From CBDCME01 sp965218865 (GTDB lineage: Bacteria > Pseudomonadota > Alphaproteobacteria > JAAXGF01), in assembly GCA_965218865.1 (NCBI GenBank), contig CBDCME010000034.1, positions 1-19,110 on the forward strand: a stretch of DNA of 19,110 nucleotides. The letters run 5' to 3'. Positions 6,501-18,074 of this stretch are shown here, piece after piece. The position numbers and the translations under genes were made by a program. The stretch's first letter is position 1. Each line of letters starts with the position of its first letter. The notes below the pieces were generated by a model. That model saw only the letters and a list, made by a program, of their open reading frames with translations, did not search any database and was not told where the DNA came from.

Positions 6501-9500
6501 TTAGCTTCCCGGTGTAGCCCCTCCGCCGTCTCCGATCAAACTGAACGGAGCCCAGAAGATCGGGTGGGCATATGAGAACACTGTCTTTCCGTTTTCCGAG
6601 TCGACGTAACCTGGCCCGTCGATCAAGGACAGCATGGACTGCCTAAGTGCGTCGGTGCGGGTTAAATTGTCATTCGCCGCCTGGCGTTTGAAGAGGTCGG
6701 TCGTCAGGATCTTGGCGCTGGTAGTTTCGACAGGCCAGTTGCTAACCAGGAGAGCACGGGTTCCGGCGTAAAAGAAGGCGCGGCCGAGACCGGAGACGGC
6801 CTCCGCCGCGGCGCCTTGGCCGCTGCCGGTGTTGCAGGCTGAGAGCACCACCCAGTCGGCATCCAGCTTGAGCCCCAAGATCTCGCCCATGGTCAGCAGG
6901 CCGTCGTTGTCCGTATCCTCCGTCACAGCCGGCGAAGACAGGGCCAGCGCCGGCTCGGCTAGCCCGTCCAAATCGCCCGGAACCAGCCCGTGGGTGGCGA
7001 AGGCGAGGACCTTATAGCCGGAAAGGTCGATCGACTTCACCGCCCCCTCGGTCGCTTTCAAGCCCAGGAACACGTCCTGCGTCAGATCGGCCCTCAAGGC
7101 CAACGCCGTGCTACGGGTCTCGTCGGCGGTGTCGGGTAGGCGGGGAAGACGGGCCAGTTCGGCGCTGTCCAGGCCGCCGGTCTGGGGCGCCGCCCGGAGC
7201 CGCACCTTGAGCCCCCGGGTCTCGAGGCCGGAGCTGGCCAGCGCCGCCGTCTCGACGGTTTCGTCCGCCGGCAATCGGGCCTCCGCCGCCTGCTCGGCGC
7301 TGAAGAACGGATCGCCGAAGCCGACGTACGCCTTGCGCCCGGCCGGTCCCGGCGGCAAGCTGCGGAGCGTCCTCAGCGAGGCCACCGAAGGCAGCATGGT
7401 CACCGCATGGCTGCGTGCCAGCCACGCGACGTTCCGATGATTGGCGAACAACGGCTCCCCTTCGGGAGCCAGTTCCGCCGGCTTGGTCGGCAGCAGCGAC
7501 AGCGGCAGGTAGCCGAGCGGCCCGTGGGCGACCACCAAGAGGCTGTCGGCGTCCTTCCATCCCGCCTCCACCGGTCCCAGCATCGACCGGTAAAGGCCGT
7601 ACGCCTCGGCGACGTCGAAGTCGGGGATGTCGCCCAACGTTTCCGCGTTGGGCTCCAGCGCCGAGCGCAACAAGGCAACCGTGTCGGACAGTTCTTTGGC
7701 GCCCAATTGGGCGGCGGCGAAGGCCACCTCGCCCTGGCGGGGCACTGCCCAGACGTAGGTGCGCTTCGGTCCGACATACGTGGCAATCAGCGCCTCGCCG
7801 GGTAAGAGGACCGCCCTTGCCTGTTCGACCGTCGCCGGCTTGGGTTGGATCAACTCGGCGTACTCGGGGAAGCGGGCGCCGATCTCCTTGAGCAAAGCCG
7901 CCCGCGCCCCACTCAACTGGCCGATCTCCGTGCGCAGCGATTCGACCGCGTCGGGCGATTGCTCGCTGGTCGGCCGGGAGAGCATGTCGGCGAGCAATGC
8001 GAAACGGGCGCCGATCTGGTGCTGGGCGTCCTGCTCTCGGCGGGTTAGGTCGGCCAGATCAGGGTCACGGGCGGCGGCGCGGGCGCCGCTCGCAGAAATA
8101 GCCGTCTGCACCGACTGCAGCCGTGCGGCGTCGGCGATGCGGAACGCCTCGGCGGCGGCGTCGATCCCGGCTTGTTTCTCGAGGTCGCTCCGTTCGATGT
8201 CGGCCAGCAGCCCCACATAGGCCTCGAGGACAACCCGAAGCCGCTGGCCCTTGGTCCGTGCCGTCGCCCCCTCGTCCTCTCCGCCGCGGGAGCGGTCGAG
8301 CAGGACCGGCATCGCCGCGGAGAAGGCTTCGAGCGCCTGCTCCTTGTTTCCCTTCGCCGCCAGCGCCGTCGCCCGGAACCCTTGGACCTCGGCGATGTTG
8401 TAGTGATCAGGGCCGAAAATGGGCCGCAGACGATCGTCGGCCTCATCCAGCATGGTCATCGCCTCGTCGGCCCGGCCGCTCTCCAGAAGGGCGAACGCCC
8501 AGCCGACGCTGCCGCCGACGAACTTCTTGAGCGCGTAAGGATCGCTGGCCAGCGCCTCGCGGGCACGCTCGTATAGGCCCAGCGCTTCTTCGTGGCGGCC
8601 CCGGGCGACCAGGGTGTCGGCGAGGGTGATCCGGGCGCGGGCGAAAAAGACCGAATCGCTGCTCGCCCCCGACTGCTCATAGGCCTCGATGTTGGCCCGG
8701 GCCAGCGCCTCGGCGTCGGCGAAGCGGCCCTGCTCGAACACCACCCGGGTCAGCCGTCCCAGCATGTAGGCGGTATGGGCCGAGTAGCGTCCGTTCAGGC
8801 TCAGTGCCGCGGTCAATGCTCGTCTCGCCCATACCTCCGCCTCCACCAGGCGCCCCTGGCGGCGCAGGTTGTCGGCCAGGTTGGCATGCTGCCAGTTTAA
8901 CATGAGGGGATCGAAGATCTGGTCGCCCAGATCATCCCGCCCATGGGTCGGCTCCTCATATTTCAGCATGGAGCGGCTGGCCTCGATCGCCTTGCGGTAC
9001 AGAGGTTCGGCCTCCTTGAAGCGTCCCGCGACCTCCAACAGGCTGGCCTCCCGCATCGCCTTGGACAGCTTCAACTCGGCATCGCGATAACGACCCCCCA
9101 AGGCGCTAAGATCTTCCCCCCTCAAGGCTATTACTTGCTTTAATTTCGATGTTTCGGCGGCTTTCCTCGCCCCCTCCGGATCGCCCGCCTTGCTGTACAG
9201 ATCGGCAAGAACGGCATAGTTCAAAGACCAGGTCTTCATCCCAATCGAGCCTTATCGCCGTCCTTATCGCCTGTTCCCAGTCGGCGATGGCCTGGGAGAA
9301 GCTTCCAGCGAATATGTCGGTAAGGCCGAGCAGCCAGTTGGCTATCTCGACGGTCTCCATATTTCTGCCTTTGCGGGCATTCTTCAGCGTCAGGCGATAG
9401 TCGGCGATTGCCTGGCCGGCCCGGCCCAGCTTGCTGGCCGCGATGCCGCGGTCATAGTAGAACACCGCCAGCTTTCGAGGACTGGCGTCGGCCGCCGGCT

Positions 9501-9783
9501 GGGCGTCGACCTTCTTGCGCGCTTCCTCGACCCATTCCAGGTCGTCACGCGCCTGCTTCGACAGGATCGCCGTGACGTCGGTGACCGTCCTCGGCGGCGG
9601 CGTGAACGATCGACCGCCGAAGTCGGCGGTGACTTTCTTCGCCTCGTCGAGCGACAGGCTTCCGCCGCCGTCGGTTTGACACGCGGCGAGCAGCATTGCG
9701 GCGATCAGCGCAGCCGATGTTTTGCGGAGATAGTGTCGGGCCTTGTGAGAGGTTGACCTCTGATATTTGAGACAGGCTGACAT
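6501..9783 (-). CDS. lipoprotein with TPR repeats and C-terminal CHAT protease domain (one apparent frameshift)
   Basis: Two overlapping open frames together encode one protein of about 1093 residues. The N-terminus has a basic stretch, the hydrophobic segment TSAALIAAMLLAAC and a lipobox with acceptor Cys35 followed by Gln, so it is probably an outer-membrane lipoprotein facing the periplasm. Many TPR-like helices follow (about 110-500), such as RFKEAEPLYRKAIEAS, LVEAEVWARRALTAAL and RHEEALGLYERAREAL. The C-terminal third is a CHAT domain, the caspase-like peptidase fold: LAFATHG carries the likely catalytic His (about 931) and VVLSACNTGSG the Cys (about 983), followed by AFFYAGTRALLVSNWPV and HPIFWAPFSLIG. 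The ATG is backed by AAGGAGGG at 9791-9798. Near 9235-9245 the frame changes; dropping one G from a GGG restores the product. Its target is unknown. Without the lost base, translation would stop near 9106 and make only a 225-residue piece. Confidence 0.88.
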
Positions 9784-9790
9784 GGCGAAG

Positions 9791-9868
9791 CCCTCCTTCG
9801 ACCAAGCGCAGCAAATTCAAATTCTGGGAAGCAACCGACTATAAGGTGAAGAGCGCCTGGTATTTGAA
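9791..9868 (-). promoter_or_regulatory. ribosome binding site and weak candidate promoter of the CHAT gene
   Basis: AAGGAGGG (9791-9798 on the - strand) is a strong ribosome binding site seven bases before the ATG. Further up, in a conspicuously AT-rich stretch, TTCAAA (9863-9868) and TATAGT (9838-9843) could be -35 and -10 elements, but their 19-base spacing is wide. The ribosome site is secure, the promoter is not. Confidence 0.4.
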
Positions 9869-10070
9869 TAGCTAATATCCAGCGCGGGAAGCCACAGACG
9901 GTTGCAAGGACCCGTTTTTTATCGTGAGTAATCGGACCTCAATCTCCGCCTAGGCCCATACGCGGCGGTCCGTGGCGGTGCTTCCAAAGGTCCGTTGCGG
10001 GGCCGGAAGCGGGCCTTCGAAATATGAGGACATGGCCTAAATGGGCCGCGATTCCGCGCCGCCGAGTAGG

Positions 10071-10568
10071 TCACATCCGCCGCGCGGCCGGTGGCCCGCC
10101 TAATTGCCGGTCCTTGAGCGGAATCACCAGCTTCAGTCCCGACCACACCGGGTCCACGGCGCACACCTTGACGTCGACCAATCCGTTTCCAAGGGCCAGC
10201 GTCCTGACCACGTTCCCGGTGAGGTCGGTCGCGACTCCGGACGCGCGCTTCGCCCACGACACCCAGATCATGCCGGCGGGCGCGAGCCGTCGTCTGGATG
10301 CTGCAAGCGCCCGGGCCAATCGCCACCGCTCGGTCGCGAAGACGTGGATCACATCGAAACCGCGCCCCGTCGTCCGCGGCCAACGGCCGGCTGTTCCGCC
10401 CATTCGCGTGCACCGTGCGAATCCGGGAAAGGCCAATGCGCCCGCGAGGGTCTCGGGCACGCCAAACATCAACGCCCGATCGCCCTCGCGATAGCCCAGT
10501 TTGCGGATCAAAGGCGTGGCCGTGGTTCCGGACGCTAGACCAGATCGCGGTCGATCGGAATCGCTCAC
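10071..10568 (-). CDS. DUF3052 family protein
   Basis: The product is a 165-residue protein of the DUF3052 family, whose biochemical role is not established. Family signs are TPLIRKLGYREGDRALMFGVP near residues 18-38, FDVIHVFATE at about 71-80, then RLAPAGMIWVSWAKRASGVA and TDLTGNVVRTLAL, and the closing block GLVDVKVCAVDPVWSGLKLV. The middle strand and Trp-rich motif recall a Rossmann-like fold, but that is only an impression. There is no signal peptide or membrane segment. The start is uncertain: GTG 10568 has no clear ribosome binding site, and the conserved part begins near residue 17. The gene stands alone on the - strand between the CHAT gene and the divergent korA. A hairpin of the dispersed-repeat type lies 45 bases upstream. 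Confidence 0.8.
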   Translation of the reverse strand: MSDSDRPRSGLASGTTATPLIRKLGYREGDRALMFGVPETLAGALAFPGFARCTRMGGTAGRWPRTTGRGFDVIHVFATERWRLARALAASRRRLAPAGMIWVSWAKRASGVATDLTGNVVRTLALGNGLVDVKVCAVDPVWSGLKLVIPLKDRQLGGPPAARRM

Positions 10569-10612
10569 CGCGATTCACCGACCGCGTGAATCTGGTCGCC
10601 ACCATGGAGTTC

Positions 10613-10672
10613 GAGCGGATTCACGCGTTTGATGGGAACCGCATCGAGGTTCCCATCAAACGCGATCCGCTC
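10613..10672. repeat. long inverted repeat (25-bp stem), probable dispersed palindrome
   Basis: The inner arms (10624-10640 and 10648-10664) are 17 bases long and pair perfectly around the 7-base loop GCATCGA. After a 3-base bulge (10621-10623) the outer arms GAGCGGAT and ATCCGCTC add 8 more pairs. The GAGCGGAT/ATCCGCTC ends resemble intergenic palindromes I recall as repeated in alphaproteobacterial genomes. There is no T-run, so a simple intrinsic terminator is unlikely. Confidence 0.75.
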
Positions 10673-10858
10673 TATCGCAAACGTCCGCTTCATTCTTCCA
10701 GGCTCGACGTATTCGTGTGGATAGGCGGCTCCGTGCTGCGAAGCAAATGTCGGTTTCGTCCGCGCGGGCCCCGCTCCTCGTGGCCGTTTCGGCTCCCCGG
10801 GGGACGTGTGTCGGTAGGTAGGCAATTCACGGCGATTGACGTCCTGGAGCGCCACCCG

Positions 10859-10900
10859 GCCACACTCTTCAATTTTGCCACACTCTTCAATTGTGAGTGT
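10859..10900 (+). repeat. tandem repeat with terminal dyad, candidate operator of korAB
   Basis: GCCACACTCTTCAATT occurs twice in a row (10859-10874 and 10877-10892), a period of 18 bases. The second copy runs into ACACTC-TTCAATTGT-GAGTGT (10880-10900), a 6-bp dyad. It lies about 95 bases before the preferred korA start. Two equal half-sites spaced near two helical turns suggest a regulator site, but no known box matches. Confidence 0.5.
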
Positions 10901-10993
10901 CGATGACGCGTCGCGGCTATGATTGACCAGTCCGAGGGGCTACGATATCAGCAGACCGGAACGGCAACGCTTACCCCGGGGGAATTTCGGCGC

Positions 10994-12775
10994 ATGGGTT
11001 CATCCAAATTTGATTTCGCCCTCGCCATCGGCGGGGCCGCCGGGCAGGGCATCGCGACCCCCGGCAGCACGCTGGCGCGGATATTTGCCGGCCGTGGTCT
11101 CCACGTCAACGCCTACAACGCCTATCAGTCGATCGTCCGCGGCGGCCATATTTTTCTGACCGTGCGCATCAGCGACCACGAGATTTACAGCCACGGGGAC
11201 CGTCTGGATCTGCTGATTTGCCTTAATCAAGACACCATGAATCGGCACTTGGGCCTGATCGGGTCCGGTGGTCGCGTGATCTTCAACTCCGACACGATTA
11301 CGCCCGGAGAACCCGGCGACGGCGTTCAAATGTGCCCGATACCGGTCACCGAATTGTCCGACGGCAGCCGAAACAAGGTGATCCAGAACACCGCCGCGCT
11401 CGGTGTGATCACGTATTTGCTCGGCTTGGACTTCGACGTCCTCGGGGACTCACTGACCCTGCAGTTCCAGCGCAAGGGTCAGGCGGCGGTCGACGAGAAT
11501 GCGTCCGTCGCCCGGTCCGGCTTTGACTACGCGGCAAAGCACTTCGAGCCCTATTCGGATCCGATCGCCGCCGGCGAGAAACCGCTCGCCCTGTGGGCCG
11601 GCAATCAGGCATTGGCCATGGGTGGCGCCGCCGCAGGGGTCAAGTTCTACGCCGCTTACCCGATGAGCCCGTCGACCGGTGTCCTCCATTGGATGGCACA
11701 GAATGCGCGCGACTTGGGAATCATGGTCCGCCAGGGCGAAGACGAAATCGCCGTCGTGAACATGGTCATCGGTGCGGCACATACGGGTTGCCGGGCCATG
11801 TGCGCGACCTCAGGCGGCGGGTTCGCCCTGATGACGGAGGCGATCGGGGCCGCGGGGATGATGGAAATTCCCGTCGTCATTATCAACGTTCAGCGCGCCG
11901 GCCCCTCGACGGGGGTGCCAACCAAAACCGAGCAGGGCGATCTATGGCAGGTGCTGGGCGCGAGCCAAGGGGACTTCGAGCGGTTTATCGTCGCCCCGAA
12001 GAATGCCCTCGACGCATTCAACACTATGCCCGAGCTGTTCAACCTGTGTGACAAATACCAATGCCCGGGGATCGCCATTTCGGACCTGCTCATTTCGGAA
12101 GGAACCTTCAGCGTCGATCCCGACGACATCGAATTGCGACCCGAAATCGATCGCGGGGCGGTGATCACCGAGCCGTCGACGAAAGGCGGCTACCTCCGTT
12201 ACGAATATACCGAAAGCGGTATCTCGCCGCGTGCCTTGCCCGGCATCGAAGGTCATGTTCACGTCGTCGCGACCGACGAACACGATCAGGATGGCGTCTT
12301 GATCAGCGACGAATTCACCAATCCCCACAAGCGCAGGATGATGGTCGAAAAACGGGCCCGCAAGTTCCACAACGTCGTCGAGCAGATCGCGCCACCGGAG
12401 CTGGAAGGTGCGAAGGACGCGGACGTAACCTTGATCGGTTGGGGGTCGACTGACGGGGTCATCAGGGAAGCGGTGGCAATGCTCGAGGCCGACGGAATTT
12501 CCGCCAACCAGCTTCCGATCAAGTGGATCGTCCCCTTCCACGCCGCCGCGGTTTCCGAAATTGTCGCCAACGCCAAGCGTACGATCATCGTCGAGAACAA
12601 TTACTCCGGACAATTTTACCGATATCTGCGAAGCGAGACCGGTCTGAGCATAGACGGGCATATTCGCAAATATGACGGCGAGCCGTTCATGCCGCACCAC
12701 ATCGTCGACGGCGTAAAGGAGCAGATTTCGAATCTGACCGACCACTACGTTCCGGTCCAGGAAGTCATGGTTTGA
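10994..12775 (+). CDS. korA: 2-oxoacid:ferredoxin oxidoreductase, alpha (fused gamma-alpha) subunit
   Basis: With KorB this enzyme joins or splits a 2-oxo acid, most likely 2-oxoglutarate, with CoA and ferredoxin, giving succinyl-CoA and CO2. The gamma domain is at the N-terminus: KFDFALAIGGAAGQGIATPG and YNAYQSIVRGGHIF (about residues 5-185). The alpha part begins near 205 and shows YPMSPSTG (222-229), QGEDEIAVVN, CATSGGGFAL and INVQRAGPSTGVPTKTEQGD (about 298-317), the region that contacts thiamine diphosphate and substrate. A transketolase-C-like domain ends the protein, with LIGWGSTDGVIREAV and TIIVENNYSGQFYRYLR. Length is 593 residues. ATG 10994 is chosen because relatives begin just before KFDFALAI and GGGGGAA lies about ten bases upstream; ATG 10919 is the alternative. 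The gene is 12 bases before korB. Substrate choice is inferred from family resemblance. Confidence 0.9.
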   Translation: MGSSKFDFALAIGGAAGQGIATPGSTLARIFAGRGLHVNAYNAYQSIVRGGHIFLTVRISDHEIYSHGDRLDLLICLNQDTMNRHLGLIGSGGRVIFNSDTITPGEPGDGVQMCPIPVTELSDGSRNKVIQNTAALGVITYLLGLDFDVLGDSLTLQFQRKGQAAVDENASVARSGFDYAAKHFEPYSDPIAAGEKPLALWAGNQALAMGGAAAGVKFYAAYPMSPSTGVLHWMAQNARDLGIMVRQGEDEIAVVNMVIGAAHTGCRAMCATSGGGFALMTEAIGAAGMMEIPVVIINVQRAGPSTGVPTKTEQGDLWQVLGASQGDFERFIVAPKNALDAFNTMPELFNLCDKYQCPGIAISDLLISEGTFSVDPDDIELRPEIDRGAVITEPSTKGGYLRYEYTESGISPRALPGIEGHVHVVATDEHDQDGVLISDEFTNPHKRRMMVEKRARKFHNVVEQIAPPELEGAKDADVTLIGWGSTDGVIREAVAMLEADGISANQLPIKWIVPFHAAAVSEIVANAKRTIIVENNYSGQFYRYLRSETGLSIDGHIRKYDGEPFMPHHIVDGVKEQISNLTDHYVPVQEVMV

Positions 12776-12787
12776 GGAGGTCGAAAA

Positions 12788-13693
12788 ATGAATGAAATCG
12801 TCACGAAGGAGCTCGCCATTGCTCCGCAGACGGCAAACGATTTCAAGGGAATGGTCGATCCCGATTGGTGCGCCGGCTGCGGTGACTTCGGAGTCCTCAA
12901 CAGCCTCAGGAAGGCCTGCGCCAACATGGGGCTCAAACCCCATGAGATTCTTACCGTCAGCGGCATCGGGTGCTCCTCGAACTTCCCCGGATACTTCAAC
13001 GCGTACGGCATGCACACCCTGCATGGGCGGTCCCTGGCCGTCGCGACCGGGGCGAAGATGGCGAATCACGAGCTGACCGTCATCGTGACGGGCGGTGATG
13101 GCGACGGTTACGGCATTGGCGGGAACCATTTTGCGCACACGGCGCGGCGAAACGTCGATTTGACTTACGTCGTCATGGACAACCAAATTTACGGTCTGAC
13201 GACGGGTCAGGTGTCCCCGACCAGCTGCCTCGAGATGAAGACCAAAAGCACGCCCTTCGGGAGCGTCGAAACACCCGTCAATCCGATCACGGCGGCGATT
13301 ATGAACGGCGCCACCTTCGTCGCGCGCGGATTCAGTGGCGATACCAAGCAGCTCACGACGCTCATGGAACAAGCGATCGAGCACAAGGGGTTCGCGCTGG
13401 TCAACGTGTTCAGTCCCTGCGTCACGTTCAATCTCGACAACGACTTCCCGTTTTTCAAGCCGCGGGTCCAAAGGCTCGAAGACGAGGACCACGATGCCGG
13501 CGACTGGAAGGTCGCTTGCGAGAAAGCCATGGTGTGGGGCGACAAGATTTACACCGGGCTTTTCTTCCAGAACAAGGACGCCCTGTCACTCGGCGAGCAG
13601 GAGCCGGTCCTCGACGAGGGAGGCCCCTTGTGCCACCGGCCGTTGGGTTTGAGCGATGAGCAGGCTCGGAATATCGTCGCCAGGATATCTTGA
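12788..13693 (+). CDS. korB: 2-oxoacid:ferredoxin oxidoreductase, beta subunit
   Basis: This 301-residue subunit binds thiamine diphosphate and one iron-sulfur cluster. The cofactor motif starts at GDGDGYGIGG (from Gly103) and ends about 27 residues on at the Asn of VVMDN (Asn132). Four cysteines placed as in KorB proteins can ligate a [4Fe-4S] cluster: Cys28 and Cys31 in WCAGCG, Cys62 in GIGCSS and Cys211 in SPCVTF. IYGLTTGQVSPTS is another family block. The ribosome binding site GAGGAGG overlaps the korA stop codon, so the two genes are translationally coupled. No separate ferredoxin or delta-subunit gene is adjacent, so electrons must go to a ferredoxin encoded elsewhere. The next gene (csp) is convergent, 56 bases on. 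Confidence 0.93.
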   Translation: MNEIVTKELAIAPQTANDFKGMVDPDWCAGCGDFGVLNSLRKACANMGLKPHEILTVSGIGCSSNFPGYFNAYGMHTLHGRSLAVATGAKMANHELTVIVTGGDGDGYGIGGNHFAHTARRNVDLTYVVMDNQIYGLTTGQVSPTSCLEMKTKSTPFGSVETPVNPITAAIMNGATFVARGFSGDTKQLTTLMEQAIEHKGFALVNVFSPCVTFNLDNDFPFFKPRVQRLEDEDHDAGDWKVACEKAMVWGDKIYTGLFFQNKDALSLGEQEPVLDEGGPLCHRPLGLSDEQARNIVARIS

Positions 13694-13749
13694 CCGCGGG
13701 CCGTTCCAGAGACCCGTTGGGGGACTGAAACAGGACGGCGATCTCACGT

Positions 13750-13959
13750 TCAGTCGAGGATCACGATATTATCCGCAGCGTCCTTACCATCCATTCCGGG
13801 CACGAGATCGTAGCGAACCTTCTGGCCTTCGACCAGGGTCTTCAAGCCGGCGCTTTCAACCGCGATTTTGTGGACGAACGCGTATCCCGATCCATCGCTC
13901 GGTTCGATGAACCCGTAGCCGACCGAAGGATTGAACCACTTCACTGTGCCGATCGGCAT
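13750..13959 (-). CDS. cold-shock domain protein
   Basis: This 69-residue single cold-shock domain protein should bind single-stranded nucleic acid and act as an RNA chaperone. The fold is recognisable from MPIGTVKWFNPSVGYGFIEP at the N-terminus, YAFVHKIAVESAGLKTLVEG in the middle and VRYDLVPGMDGKDAADNI at the end. RNP1 is GYGFI and RNP2 AFVHK; the Lys or Arg that usually precedes GYGF is Val here, and the usual DVFVH is YAFVH. ATG 13959 is chosen because the family begins MxxGTVKWF; the longer frame to 14007 would add an unrelated basic tail. A TATAAT box lies on the - strand at 14010-14015, giving a leader of about 45 bases. Whether it is cold-induced cannot be seen. Confidence 0.88.
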   Translation of the reverse strand: MPIGTVKWFNPSVGYGFIEPSDGSGYAFVHKIAVESAGLKTLVEGQKVRYDLVPGMDGKDAADNIVILD

Positions 13960-14009
13960 GGTCGCCAACACTCGCTGTTGCCCCACCCGTCGCCGTGGCG
14001 GAATCAAGA

Positions 14010-14015
14010 ATTATA
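14010..14015 (-). promoter_or_regulatory. candidate -10 box for the cold-shock gene
   Basis: TATAAT is read on the - strand at 14010-14015, about 50 bases before the chosen start codon. No good -35 hexamer sits 16-18 bases upstream, so only the -10 element is suggested. Confidence 0.4.
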
Positions 14016-14066
14016 GTTGGGACTGTCCACGAAGGATATCACCGCCAAGTAGTTCCCAAGAATTTT

Positions 14067-14080
14067 TCGCCCATGGGCGA
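14067..14080. other. 14-bp perfect palindrome between greA and the cold-shock gene
   Basis: TCGCCCATGGGCGA is its own reverse complement and stands after five T residues on the + strand. It is in the 5' region of the cold-shock gene and behind greA. It could be an operator; as a terminator it has the T-run on the wrong side for greA. Confidence 0.3.
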
Positions 14081-14160
14081 GATTTAAGGGCGTTGCAACG
14101 CTGCCCGACCGAAATCGTCCCAGCCGCGGGCGGATCGGTCCCCGGACCGGCGATCATCGC

Positions 14161-14634
14161 TCAGCCGAACGCGACGTCGACGATCTCGTAGGCCTTGCTG
14201 CCGCGCGGCGTCGTGACCTCGATCACTTCGCCCGTGGACTTGCCGATCAGCGCGCGGGCCAGGGGCGAGGTGACGGAAAGCCGGCCGGCGGCAATCTCGG
14301 CCTCGTGCGAGCCGACGATCCGATAGGTGGATTCCTCGCCGGTATCCTCGTCCGTCAACTTGACGGTGGCGCCGAATCGGACGACGTCGCCGCTCAAGGC
14401 AGACGTGTCGATCACCTCGGCCCGGCTGGTGATGTCCTCGAGTTCGGCGATGCGGCCCTCGATGAAGCTCTGGCGCTCGCGGGCCGCGTGAAATTCGGCG
14501 TTCTCGGAAAGATCGCCGTGTTCCCGCGCCGTCCCAATGGCGCGGATGACGGCCGGCCGTTCCGTGGACTTCAGCCGCTTGAGCTCGTGTTCCAATTCGG
14601 CGAAGCCGGCGGACGTCATCGGGATCTTTTCCAT
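14161..14634 (-). CDS. greA: transcription elongation factor GreA
   Basis: GreA enters the secondary channel of stalled RNA polymerase and triggers cleavage of the backtracked transcript. The 157-residue product has the expected N-terminal coiled coil (about 1-75), including the tip HGDLSENAEFHAARERQ with the conserved acidic residues that place the metal ion. The C-terminal FKBP-like domain has VKLTDEDTGEESTYRIVG, SVTSPLARALIGKSTGEVIE and ITT-type ending EVTTPRGSKAYEIVDV. ATG 14634 is preferred because it gives MEKIPMTSAGF, the normal start; the frame extends to 14658. It lies 84 bases behind carB in the same direction, an order common in alphaproteobacteria. A 12-bp hairpin stands between them. 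No clear intrinsic terminator follows greA. Confidence 0.94.
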   Translation of the reverse strand: MEKIPMTSAGFAELEHELKRLKSTERPAVIRAIGTAREHGDLSENAEFHAARERQSFIEGRIAELEDITSRAEVIDTSALSGDVVRFGATVKLTDEDTGEESTYRIVGSHEAEIAAGRLSVTSPLARALIGKSTGEVIEVTTPRGSKAYEIVDVAFG

Positions 14635-14684
14635 CGCCCTACCTTGCCGAGCACGCAATCATTGATTCACCGACCCCAGGCGCG

Positions 14685-14711
14685 CGCGCCGGCGTCGTAG
14701 ACGCCGGCGCG
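14685..14711. other. GC-rich 12-bp hairpin between carB and greA
   Basis: CGCGCCGGCGTC and GACGCCGGCGCG pair perfectly around a 3-base loop, ending eight bases after the carB stop. There is no T-run on either strand. It may protect the carB message end or lower greA read-through. Confidence 0.55.
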
Positions 14712-14718
14712 AACAGGG

Positions 14719-17991
<3,273 letters not shown>

Positions 17992-18074
17992 CCGGGGGCC
18001 CGGATCCAGGTTCGGGTCGACTGGCATGAATTCGGTCGAAGGCCACCCGACGGGTTGAGTTCGCGTTGGGTGGC

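Larger units (their letters stand above)
10569..10993. other. divergent intergenic region between DUF3052 and korA
   Basis: Open frames here are short and unlike any family. The region holds a long hairpin at 10613-10672 and a tandem repeat with a dyad at 10859-10900, listed separately. TTGACG at 10836-10841 could be a -35 element for korA, but no matching -10 lies at the right distance. An upstream ATG at 10919 is in frame with korA and would add 25 residues. Confidence 0.55.

Noticed and set aside
6501..9783. Craspase-like (type III-E CRISPR) partner role for the TPR-CHAT protein
   Set aside because: No CRISPR array or effector is present, and the lipoprotein signal places it outside the cytoplasm.
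9911..9920. T-run on the + strand as an intrinsic terminator
   Set aside because: No stable stem stands directly before it and no + strand gene ends nearby.
9919..10605. 228-codon - strand frame overlapping DUF3052
   Set aside because: It is the out-of-frame reading of the DUF3052 gene; only the 10071-10568 frame shows family motifs.
10298..10906. 202-codon + strand frame through the DUF3052-korA gap
   Set aside because: It is antisense to DUF3052 and runs through the hairpin and repeats; composition is not protein-like.
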